Made by a program: the position numbers and the translations under genes | Notes under the pieces: generated by a model | Databases searched by the model: none | Told to the model about the DNA's origin: nothing | The model's input: only the letters and a program-made list of their open reading frames with translations | Shown: piece by piece, positions 34,575 to 43,600 of the stretch | How the letters are laid out: each line of letters opens with the position of its first letter | Position numbering within the stretch: the first letter of the stretch is position 1 | Assembly: GCA_034926605.1 (NCBI GenBank) | Contig: JAYFQV010000007.1 | Span: 20,805-84,804, forward strand | DNA from: CALXXL01 sp034926605 | GTDB taxonomy: Bacteria; Verrucomicrobiota; Lentisphaeria; Victivallales; Victivallaceae | Reading direction: 5' to 3' | DNA length: 64,000 bases

Positions 34575-34590
34575 GTTTCGGCGCTATATT
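34562..34590 (+). promoter_or_regulatory. hisC promoter, interlocked with that of mreB
   Basis: TATATT (34585-34590) with a weak TTTCAA (34562-34567) 17 bases upstream. The span overlaps the mreB promoter on the other strand. Confidence 0.5.
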
Positions 34591-34626
34591 TAAGGGAAAA
34601 GAGTTGAAAAACAGGATTTTGACAAT

Positions 34627-35688
34627 ATGAAAAAAGATTATTTCCGCCCGGCTGTCGCCGCGATGGCCGGCTATATGCCCGGCGAGCAGCCGGACAAAAA
34701 AGATATGGTGAAACTTAACACCAACGAGAACCCGTACCCGCCGTCTCCGGAGGTCGAAAAGACGCTTCGCAATCTGGACTGCGCCCGGTTGCGCCGCTAT
34801 CCGAATTCCACTTCCGACCTCGTCCGCGATGTGGCGGCCGGGCTTAACGGCGCAACCCGGGAAAACATAATCGTCGGCAATGGTTCGGACGATCTTCTGA
34901 CCATGATTTTTCGCTCGTTTACCTCGCCGGAGCTGCCGATGGCGTCGATCAATCCGAGCTATACGCTGTATCAGGATCTCGCCGCGATGCAGGAGGCAAA
35001 AGTAATCCTGATCGAGCTTCAGGAGCGTACATTTGCGTTGCCGGCGGATATTCTTGAGCAGGCCAAAGGCGCCAATTTGCTGATGATAGCGCGCCCGAAT
35101 TCTCCGACCGGCAACTCTTTCCCGTTCGCCGAGATCGAGAACATCTGCAAAAACTTCGACGGGATGGTGGTGATCGACGAGGCCTACGCCGATTTTGCCG
35201 GAGATACTTGCATGCCGCTGGCGTTGTCCTGCCCGAACGTGATCGTGATGCGTACATTGTCCAAGAGTTATGCCCTTGCCGGCGCCCGCGTCGGCTACGC
35301 GGTATCCAGCCCGGCGGTGATCGAAGGGCTGATGAAACTGAAGGACTCCTATAATGTCGATGGAATCGCCCAAGCCGTGGCCGCCGCCGCGCTGGGCGAC
35401 CGCGCCTATCTTGATGGACGGGTGGCGTCGATCAAAGCTTCCCGTACCAAGCTTGCCGCCGATCTCTCCGGCCTCGGTTTCGAGGTGGTGGACTCCAGCG
35501 CCAACTTCGTATTCGCCCGTCCGCCGCGCGGCGCCGGGCGCGGCTCTTTCGAATTTTTGCGTGATCGCGGGGTGTTCATCCGGTTTTTCGATCGGCCCCG
35601 CACTCGCGAATACGTCCGAATCACCGTGGGCACTCCGGAAGAGATGGACATTCTGACGGGCCTCACCCGGGAATATCTGAAAAAATGA
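34627..35688 (+). CDS. hisC: Histidinol-phosphate aminotransferase
   Basis: This 353-residue fold-I PLP enzyme shows KLNTNENPYPPSP at the start, NGSDD, ARPNSPTGN, DEAYADF, the PLP lysine in TLSKSYALAGARVGY and the C-terminal FIRFFD...RITVGT. It makes histidinol phosphate in histidine synthesis. No other his genes are nearby. Its stop overlaps the Memo-family start (ATGA). Confidence 0.93.
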   Translation: MKKDYFRPAVAAMAGYMPGEQPDKKDMVKLNTNENPYPPSPEVEKTLRNLDCARLRRYPNSTSDLVRDVAAGLNGATRENIIVGNGSDDLLTMIFRSFTSPELPMASINPSYTLYQDLAAMQEAKVILIELQERTFALPADILEQAKGANLLMIARPNSPTGNSFPFAEIENICKNFDGMVVIDEAYADFAGDTCMPLALSCPNVIVMRTLSKSYALAGARVGYAVSSPAVIEGLMKLKDSYNVDGIAQAVAAAALGDRAYLDGRVASIKASRTKLAADLSGLGFEVVDSSANFVFARPPRGAGRGSFEFLRDRGVFIRFFDRPRTREYVRITVGTPEEMDILTGLTREYLKK

Positions 35689-36575
35689 CCCCCAACGTGC
35701 GCCAGCCGGCGGTGGCCGGCAGCTTCTATCCGGGATCGCCGGCGCAATTGTCGGCGATGATCGGGGAGATGACTTCGCGTGCGCAAAAAATTGTCGACAG
35801 ACTCGATCTTCCGCCGCGGCGCCCGGCCGCGGTGATCCTGCCGCACGCCGGCTATGTCTACAGCGGCGTGGCGGCGATGGCGGGAATGCTGGCGGCCGCC
35901 GCCCGGTTTCCGGACGTGAAGCGGGCGGTGGTTATCGCGCCCTCGCACCGCATCGGGTTCGACGGTGTCGCGGTCGGCTCCTATACCGGGTTTGCCACCC
36001 CGATCGGCGATCTGCCTGCCGACCTGGAACGTCAGGAAATACTTGGCAAAGCCTGCGACGGCGGGCTGCTGCATTGTTCAGACCGGGCGTTGGCGGCCGA
36101 GCACGCATTGGAGGTGGAATTGCCGCTGATATTGTCGGTGTTCGGCACGATTCCGGTGCTGGCGGTGGTGACCGGGTCGATACATCCGGCCGGGGCGCGA
36201 AAACTGGCCGCCCGCTTCGCGCCCTTCATCGATGACGAAACGCTGTTCGTGGTCAGCAGTGATTTCACCCATTACGGAGCCGACTTCGGCTATGTGCCGT
36301 TCAGAACCGACATTCCTGAAAATCTCAGCAAGCTCGACCTCGCCGGTGCCGGGCATATCGCGGCGGGCGATCTCGACGGGTTCGGTCGCTTTCTGGCTTC
36401 GACCGGCGCCACCATCTGCGGCGCGGCCGGGATCAAGCTGGCGATGGCCGCGCTGGAGCCCGGCGGCGGCAGTGAAGGCAAAGTGGTCTGTTATACCAAT
36501 TCAGGCATCCTCACCGGCGATTTCTCGCACTGTGTGGGATATTGTTCGATGTTATTATATCAAAAGGAGATGTAA
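35685..36575 (+). CDS. Memo-family protein (AmmeMemoRadiSam system protein B-like)
   Basis: This 296-residue protein has the family landmarks RQPAVAGSFYPGSP, LPHAGYVYSG, APSHRIGF, AEHALEVELPL and SSDFTHYG. Conserved His residues are thought to bind a metal. In many bacteria such genes sit with an AMMECR1 protein and a radical SAM protein; neither is here. The physiological reaction is not settled. Coupled to hisC. Confidence 0.9.
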   Translation: MTPNVRQPAVAGSFYPGSPAQLSAMIGEMTSRAQKIVDRLDLPPRRPAAVILPHAGYVYSGVAAMAGMLAAAARFPDVKRAVVIAPSHRIGFDGVAVGSYTGFATPIGDLPADLERQEILGKACDGGLLHCSDRALAAEHALEVELPLILSVFGTIPVLAVVTGSIHPAGARKLAARFAPFIDDETLFVVSSDFTHYGADFGYVPFRTDIPENLSKLDLAGAGHIAAGDLDGFGRFLASTGATICGAAGIKLAMAALEPGGGSEGKVVCYTNSGILTGDFSHCVGYCSMLLYQKEM

Positions 36576-36579
36576 GAAA

Positions 36580-37515
36580 ATGAAGATTTCCGGCAGCTGG
36601 TTTGAATTCCAGCATCACAACGTGGCTGAGGGAAAATACTGGAATCCGGCGTTCCGCACCATGAAGGCTGCGCAGTGGAACGCGCTGATCGACGAAATGG
36701 CCGAGTTCGGCCTCGAATACCTGGTGCTGCTTTGTGTGGCTCAGGACGTCAAGACCTACTATCCGTCCTCCCGCTTCGAGTCGTTCGGCATGGCCGAGGA
36801 TGATCTGGTGGAGATATTTCTGTCCGCCTGCGATCGCAACAAGATCAAGGTATTCATGCCCAACGACTATTTCGGCAACTGGGTCGATTCTCCCGAGATG
36901 TTCGGGGATCCCAAGGTGATCGAGCGCCGCATATTCGCCACCGAGGAGATTTTCAAGCGTTACAGCCATCATCCCAGCTTCTACGGCTGGTATCTGCCGA
37001 ACGAAGCGGCGGCGCTGCCCTACTTCGAAGATGTTTTCATCAAGTACGTCAACGAAAACCGCAAGCTGTTCCGCAGTCTGGCGCCTGAAAAACCGCTCCT
37101 GATCGCGCCCTACGGCACCTGCAAGCTGATCGCCGACGACAAATATTGCCGTCAGCTCGAAGCGATCGATGCCGACATCTTCGCCTATCAGGACGAAGTC
37201 GGCGTGCAGAAGACCACCAGCGACCTTACCCCGAGATTTTATGAGGCGCTCCGCCGTGCTCATGACAAGGTCGGCAATCGCGCGCTGTGGGCCGATGTGG
37301 AGATGTTTGAATTCGAAGGCCAGGTTTATCACTCCCCGCTGCTGCCGGCCGCGCCGGAGCGCGTGGAAAAGCAGCTTGCCAGCGTTGCTCCGTTCGTGGA
37401 CAAGATTCTTATTTATGAGTATCCCGGCATCATCAACAAGCCCGACTCGGCGGCCTATCAGGCTCAGCCCGGTTCCGGCGAGCTTTACAACGCTCTGATC
37501 AAAAATCAGAAGTAA
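36580..37515 (+). CDS. DUF4434-like TIM-barrel protein
   Basis: A 311-residue protein without signal peptide. Residues 1-300 show a beta/alpha barrel rhythm and the patterns AQWNALIDEMAEFGLEYLVL, GWYLPNEAA and IFAYQDEVG, as in DUF4434 and related glycoside-hydrolase-like proteins. The Glu/Asp pair at strand ends (LPNEA; YQDEVG) would be candidates for catalysis. AAGGAG is 10 bases before the ATG; an upstream frame extension runs through the Memo gene. Substrate unknown. Confidence 0.75.
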   Translation: MKISGSWFEFQHHNVAEGKYWNPAFRTMKAAQWNALIDEMAEFGLEYLVLLCVAQDVKTYYPSSRFESFGMAEDDLVEIFLSACDRNKIKVFMPNDYFGNWVDSPEMFGDPKVIERRIFATEEIFKRYSHHPSFYGWYLPNEAAALPYFEDVFIKYVNENRKLFRSLAPEKPLLIAPYGTCKLIADDKYCRQLEAIDADIFAYQDEVGVQKTTSDLTPRFYEALRRAHDKVGNRALWADVEMFEFEGQVYHSPLLPAAPERVEKQLASVAPFVDKILIYEYPGIINKPDSAAYQAQPGSGELYNALIKNQK

Positions 37516-37524
37516 GGAGGCCAG

Positions 37525-39246
37525 ATGAGTCGAAAACTGCTATCCGTTTTGTTGCTGACCGCCTCGCTTTCGCTCGCCGCCGCGGCGGATTCCGATTTGA
37601 TCCGCTGGTGGCCGCGGGTGAAACCCGCCTGCGTGGTTGCGAATCTCGAACAGTTCGCGGTGCTTGAGTTTCGCTCAGAGCTTCAGCTCAAGGGCGACGC
37701 TACCGTGAAGATCACCTTTCCCGAAGGCGTTAAATACGTCTCCGTCGTGACGGCGTGGGCCAATCCGGACAAGCCTTATGTCTCGGCCTGCCCGCCTCCA
37801 GACGAGAGCGCGTATCCCGAAAAAGTCGAAGCCGACGGCAATCGCGTGACCATGCTGTTCAAGGACGGCAGTTTCGACCGCCCCGGCAAGACTTGGCTGA
37901 CTATGGTTATAAACGTCGGCAACCTTGCGCCGGGCGGCGATTATTCCGCTTTGGTGGAGGTGTCCACTGCGTCCGGGCAGTCATATTCGGAGAAGATCGC
38001 CATGGAAGTGCGCCCGCCGCTTTCCGGCGTGCAGTGCAAGGTGCCGCTGATCATGTGGAACTTCCAGGGGCTTGACGAGCCGTTCATACCGGTTTATATG
38101 GACGGATTGGTCAAGGCCGGCGTGAACCGGTTCTACGAGATGCGCGAGGAGACGCCCGGCAAGAAGGGCGAGGTTGACTATCAGAAGCAGTTCAATACCG
38201 TTCACGGAACCGCCTTTTTCGGTGAGCGGATCGGCAAGTACTTCGAAAAGAACGGCCTGCCGCCGGAACTTGCCGGACGTACCGACATCGTGTTCGACAA
38301 CGCCTGGTTGCTCGAGCACCCGGACGTGATGGAACTTTTCCTGCGCGACTATTACAAGTATCTGATGGACGGCAAGGATTTCAAAGTAATCATCTATGAT
38401 GCCGAGCGCGGCGCGTTCAAGCAGCGCGGCGCCGTGATTGTGGGTGATACCACGCCCTACAGTCTTGCCAAGTTTGGCCGGATGTTCAATATCCCGGAGG
38501 CCGACCTGACTCCCGAGACCATCGTGAAAAAATACAAGAACGAGTGGACTCGTTACTGCTGCGTCCAGTCGATGGAGTTGGCGAAACTCGCCAACAAGGT
38601 CGCCAAGAAATATTATCCCGGCAGTACCTTCGAAGTCTATTCCGGCTACGAGTATGACGCCGCGCCCAATGAAAACCTCACCCGCATGTCTTACGCGGTG
38701 GATTGGAAACTGATGGGCGAGGCCGGGATGGATGCCGCCGGCTGCGGTTACTTCGGCACCCCGGAGGAGATTGCCCACACCGCCGAAGCGGTGAAGGGCG
38801 TTTGTCACATGCTTCCGGCCGAGATGTACATGGAAGGATTCCGGACCGAGGGCGTGCCAATGCCGCGTCTCAAAGTCGAAGAGTTCGCTTTCCGGCTGAT
38901 TTCCAGCTATCTGGCTTCCGGCGGCCACGGCGTTCAGCTGTGGTATGGCGCGGTTATGCACGGCGGCGGACTTGCGGCGCTCGACCTTTACACGAAATTT
39001 GCGAACACCACCTGCGAGTTTCTGAACGGTGCGGCACGGATTGATACCGACGCATTCGTCAGGGTGATGCCAAAGGCGTTTTCCAGTAGCGTGTATGTGT
39101 TCGAGAAAGCCGGGAAGAAGATGATGATAGTGCTTAACCCGACTGACAAGCCGGCTACGGTTCGATTGAATTTCGAACGTGGATCGGAACTCAAGCCGCA
39201 GCTGCTGAAGCTCGAGCCGTGGAGTTGGAACATCAGCGAATATTGA
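37525..39246 (+). CDS. Large secreted TIM-barrel-like protein, paralogue of 52893-54890
   Basis: This 573-residue protein has a signal peptide (about 1-20), a beta-rich domain (about 25-170) and a barrel-like domain (about 175-500). It shares long patterns with the gene at 52893: WPR..P, the 'AGVNRFY-M' strand, IIYDAERGAFK (there VVYDAETGAFK), VYSGYEYD, YAVDW, PAEMYMEGF, and a C-terminal beta domain (VLNPT). The two acidic residues in YDAE and the Glu of 'PAE' are candidates for a hydrolase site. AAGGAGG lies 5 bases before the ATG. The tail overlaps the opposite gene by 14 bases. Confidence 0.75.
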   Translation: MSRKLLSVLLLTASLSLAAAADSDLIRWWPRVKPACVVANLEQFAVLEFRSELQLKGDATVKITFPEGVKYVSVVTAWANPDKPYVSACPPPDESAYPEKVEADGNRVTMLFKDGSFDRPGKTWLTMVINVGNLAPGGDYSALVEVSTASGQSYSEKIAMEVRPPLSGVQCKVPLIMWNFQGLDEPFIPVYMDGLVKAGVNRFYEMREETPGKKGEVDYQKQFNTVHGTAFFGERIGKYFEKNGLPPELAGRTDIVFDNAWLLEHPDVMELFLRDYYKYLMDGKDFKVIIYDAERGAFKQRGAVIVGDTTPYSLAKFGRMFNIPEADLTPETIVKKYKNEWTRYCCVQSMELAKLANKVAKKYYPGSTFEVYSGYEYDAAPNENLTRMSYAVDWKLMGEAGMDAAGCGYFGTPEEIAHTAEAVKGVCHMLPAEMYMEGFRTEGVPMPRLKVEEFAFRLISSYLASGGHGVQLWYGAVMHGGGLAALDLYTKFANTTCEFLNGAARIDTDAFVRVMPKAFSSSVYVFEKAGKKMMIVLNPTDKPATVRLNFERGSELKPQLLKLEPWSWNISEY

Positions 39247-40573
39247 CGACGGTTCCTGCTGGAATGGCATTGACCCGCCCATAGGGTTTCGGGGCCTGCC
39301 TGCTCAGCGGGAGACGGGATGACGGGTCGTCACAGATGCCGCCGATGTCCAGCGACGGCGGCGGCCCGTTCTCGAAGGCCACGGTAAGAATATTGCCGTC
39401 GGCCTTCGCGTCTTTTACATCCGATCGGTTCAGCATTGCGCGGACGGAATCGGCTCCCAGCCGTTGATCGAATACCAATATGACGGAGTCTCCGGAAATC
39501 GAATGTTTCTTAAGCACCGGCGGCAGCGAATACACTTCGTCGCGCAGGCTGAACTCATAGTATACCGAGTGGTCGAACACTCCGGCCGCCAGCGCAAGAT
39601 TTTCCGCCACCCATTCCGGTGAACGGCGCATTTCTGGCAATGAACCGCAGTCACCCTGAAAACTTACTCTTACGCCGGGACACCCTCGTCGCGCAGCCTC
39701 GGCAAAAGGCTGATATTGTAGTATGTAATCCGGCTTGAGTTCGGGAGAGCTCCAGTCCGGCCAGTGGGTCTGCACCATGTGCATGTCCGGCTTTACCGCC
39801 CGGACCAGCGAAAATGTGTCGCTGCCGTTCCATCGGCGGATCTCGGCCTCGCCGTCCGGGGTGGAGACGCCGAGAGCCCACGAGACCACGGTTACGCCCG
39901 GACACTCGGCGCGAACCCCGTCCATGACATATTTATAGAAGTCATTGATGGTTCGGGTACGGAATGCGAGGTAGCGCTCGAATCTTCCGGTGTCGGTTTT
40001 GAAATAACGGGGGCTGGAATCGTTCAGAAATTCCGGCAGCGGTTCACCGAACGCCTTTTCAAACCCCTTTGAAACATCTCCCATAAGAATTGGCTTGTAG
40101 CGGTCGCCGCGATAGCACGGGTACATCGTTTCAATCATGGCAACGCCGTCGAAATGATACTCTTTCAGCAGGTTGACAACGTAGTTGCGGTACCAGAGGT
40201 TGTATTCCGGGTAGACGTAACCGATGAAGATATGATCCTGTTTCGCTACCGGATTGGTGAACTCCATGCGCCAGTCGCGCCAGTTTGCCGGAAGATAGTG
40301 GTCGAGCTGTTTCTCGTTCAGATAAACCCAGCTAGGGAAAAGCGTCAGTACCACCCGGATATCATGTGCGTGCAATGCATCGATCAGGTCTCTCCGGCAG
40401 GCCTCCGGCGTGACCGCGAAGTACCATACCTCCTCCACGCCGTTGACCTGCAGTTCCGATGCCACGCTTTCCGGCGAGCGGTTGCGGTAGTAGCCGAACA
40501 GCGGATCGATGTGATACGGTGCGGCTGCCGCAGTCAGTGAGGCCAACAGCAGAATGACGATGCTTTTTTTCAT
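39233..40573 (-). CDS. Secreted TIM-barrel glycoside-hydrolase-like protein
   Basis: A 446-residue protein with a signal peptide (about 1-17). It shows a GHL10/DUF4015-like barrel rhythm: WYFAVTP, RVVLTLFPSW, FDGVAMIETMYP, VSWALGV, THWPDWSSPE, VRVSFQGD. Possible catalytic residues lie in IETMYP and SFQGD. The start codon follows the T-run of a strong terminator by one base and there is no ribosome site, so expression must depend on read-through or another mechanism. No known family is certain. Confidence 0.7.
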   Translation of the reverse strand: MKKSIVILLLASLTAAAAPYHIDPLFGYYRNRSPESVASELQVNGVEEVWYFAVTPEACRRDLIDALHAHDIRVVLTLFPSWVYLNEKQLDHYLPANWRDWRMEFTNPVAKQDHIFIGYVYPEYNLWYRNYVVNLLKEYHFDGVAMIETMYPCYRGDRYKPILMGDVSKGFEKAFGEPLPEFLNDSSPRYFKTDTGRFERYLAFRTRTINDFYKYVMDGVRAECPGVTVVSWALGVSTPDGEAEIRRWNGSDTFSLVRAVKPDMHMVQTHWPDWSSPELKPDYILQYQPFAEAARRGCPGVRVSFQGDCGSLPEMRRSPEWVAENLALAAGVFDHSVYYEFSLRDEVYSLPPVLKKHSISGDSVILVFDQRLGADSVRAMLNRSDVKDAKADGNILTVAFENGPPPSLDIGGICDDPSSRLPLSRQAPKPYGRVNAIPAGTVVNIR

Positions 40574-40610
40574 GAAAAAAAGCCCGGGCCGCGAAAAATG
40601 CGGCCCGGGC
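40574..40610 (-). terminator. Terminator of the giant gene, abutting the next start codon
   Basis: GCCCGGGCCGC (40582-40592) and GCGGCCCGGGC (40600-40610) form an 11-bp GC stem, followed on the minus strand by seven T (40575-40581). The T run is one base from the ATG of the 446-residue hydrolase-like gene. Confidence 0.9.
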
Positions 40611-40623
40611 CGGGGTTTGGGAT

Positions 40624-43600
40624 TTACTTTACGGCAACGCCGAAAGCGTAGTCCGCGAACTTCTTCGCGGTCTTCATTTCAACGCTGGCATAGTAGACGC
40701 CGGACTCGAAGTCCTCGGTGATCTCACCGGAAGTGAGCGAGTACTGGTTGCCTTCGCTGTCGTAGAGAGTCCAGAGCACATCGGAACCAATCTCCAGATC
40801 CTGGTCGGCCAGATCAAGCGAGAGCGTTGCGGTACTGCCGGACTCGCCGAACTGGAAGCTGTAGAAGTTGACCTGGTTGCCCACGCCAACCGCGCCGCCC
40901 TCGGTGTCGGATCCGCTGGACAGATCTAGCGCCAGTGCCGAACCTATGGTGTTGTGGCCGGATTCCGGCACCACGAAGTCGGCAGTAATGGACAGTGTGT
41001 AGTCGGTGTTCATCTTGCCCTTGCCGTTATCGCCGGAGGCAACCGAGATATAGCCGTATCCGGCGCTGCTGTCACCGCTGAACACCATACCGTCGGCGGT
41101 CACGGAGGCACTCTCGAGCTTCTTGCCGTTCTCGTCGTAAACGGTCACCACCGTTTTGCTGGTGATGCCGCTGATGGAGATACTGGTATAACCGTCGTAG
41201 GGCATATCCAGCTTGTAGTAATCGGCCGCATCGTTGTATCCGACCCAGCCGTCGACCGTCTTGGTGCCGGACTGGTTGAAGTCTATCGCCTGTGCGGTGG
41301 AGAAGCTGGTGTTGCCGCTCGGCGCCGGGAAGTAGGCGTCGGAAACGTTCACGGTATAGCCGGTGTTTTCCTTGCCCTTGCCGTTGTCGCCGGACTCGAC
41401 CACCACATAGAAGTTGCCGGTTGCCAGCAGATCGCTGAAGCTGCAGCTGCTGCCGTTGGAACTGGTGGCGGCGAGTTTCTTATTGGTGGAGGCATCATAG
41501 ACCGACACCTTGGCCTTGGCTTCCAGGCCGGTGACTTCCACCGACAGCAGTCCGGCGCCGGCGGCCGTGAAGCGGTAGTAGTCGGCGGCGTCGCCGTAAC
41601 CGACCCAGCCATCGGTGGTACCGGTGCCGTTGTCGAGCGCGATCACCGTGGCGTTGTTGAAGCTGTTGTTGCCGGTGGGCGCCGGGAAGTAGCTTTCGTC
41701 CACATTCACGGAGTATCCGGTATTCTGCTTGCCCTTGCCGTTGTCGCCGGAGGTGACGGACACATAGAAGCCGCCTTCGAGTAGCAGGTTGCTGAACAGA
41801 ACGGTATCGGATTTTGCGGAAACACTCTTGATCTGCTTCTTGTTGGCATCGTAGATGGTGACCTTCACCGAGCCTTCGAGTCCGGAGATGGCGATGTCGG
41901 CGCTGCCGTTCATGGTGGCTCCCACCAGATAATAGTCCACGGCGTCGCCGTAACCGACCCATCCGGCGAACTGGCTCTTGCCGGCCTCGTCCGGGGTGAC
42001 CTTGGAGGCAGTGGCGAAGGAGTTGTTGTCGGTGGCGGCCGGGAAGTAATCATCATCTATGGAGATGGTGTATCCGGTGTTCATCTTGCCCTTGCCGTTG
42101 TCGCCGGAGGTGACGGACACATAGAACGCGCCGGGCACCAGCAGGTCGGCGATCACAGTGCCGTCCTGCTTCATGGATATGCTCTTAAGCTGCTTCCGGT
42201 TGGCATCGTAGATGGTGACCTTCACCGAACCTTCGAGTCCGGAGATGGAGAGCGAAAGCTCGCCAGCACCGGTGGCCGACACCAGATAGTAGTCGGCGGC
42301 GTCGCCGTAGCCTACCCATCCGGTCGCCTCGCCGATGCCCAGATCGTCAAGAACTGTGACCGCGGCGGTGGCAAAGCCGGAATTTCCGGACGGAGTCGGG
42401 AAATATTCGTCGTTGACATTCACGGTGTATCCGGTGTTCATCTTGCCTTTGCCCTTGTCGCCTGATTCCACCGACACGTAGAAGTTGCCGGCGCACAGCA
42501 GCCCCGCGAGCGAAAGTTCGCCGGAACCGGAGCGGTTGGCAATCTGCTTGCCGTTGGCATCGTAGACGGTAACTTTTGCAGTGGCTTCCAGACCGGAAAC
42601 TTCCAGGGACAGCGTTCCGGCATCGGAGGCGATGAACTTGTAGTAATCGATCGCGTCGCCGTAGCCTACCCAGCCTTCTACCGTCGCGGTACCGGAGATC
42701 TGATCGACCGTCGCAATACTTCCGACAGTGTCCGCCAGGTTGACCACCGTGGCGGTGGAAAGCTTGTTGTTGTCGGTGGCGGCCGGGAAGTACGCCTCGT
42801 TTCCGGAGATGGAGTAGTCGGTGTTTTCCTTGCCCTTGCCGTTGTCGCCGGAGGTGACCACGATGTAGAACTTGCCGGAGAACAACACATCATTGAACAG
42901 ATTGCCGTTCGAACTGGTGGTTGTGGACGCGATCTTCTTCTGGTTCTCGTTGTAGACCGTAACGTTGATCTTACCGGAGATATTGCTGATGGTCAGGTAG
43001 TTTAAATTACCGGCGCCGGTGGCGTTGAACACATAGTAGTTCGCGGCATCGCCGTAACCGACCCAGCCGTTGGCGGCAAGGTTGCCGGACGCATCGGCGG
43101 TTATCGCGGTGGCGGTGACAAACGAGTTGTTGTCGGTGGCCTGCGGGAAGTAGGCGATGCCGCCGTCGATTTCATAACCGGTATTCTGCCTGCCCTTGCC
43201 GCCGTCGCCGGAGGTTACCGTGACATAGAACTTGCCGGGTGTGAGCAGATTGGCGATTACGGTGCCGGAGCTGGAGACGCTGACCGTCTTGAGTTGTTTG
43301 CCGTCGGCATTGTAGATCGCAACCTTGACACCGGCTTCAACATCCTTGAGGCTGAGGGTCAGCGTTCCGGCGCTTGTCGCATCGACCAAGTAGTAGTCGG
43401 CGGCATCGCCGTAGCCGACCCAGCCGGTGGTGGTGAAGATGCCCGAACTGTTCGGAGTCAGCGTGGTGGCGGTCCTGAACGTGTTGTTGTCGGTGGCGGC
43501 CGGGAACATCTTGTCGGTCACATCGACAGTGTAGTCGGTGTTCATCTTGCCCTTGCCGTTGTCACCGGAAACCACCGAGATATAGAATGCGCCGGAGACA

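Noticed and set aside
37981..39282. Minus-strand frame of 433 codons
   Set aside because: Antisense to the secreted barrel-like gene, which has a signal peptide, ribosome site and a paralogue.
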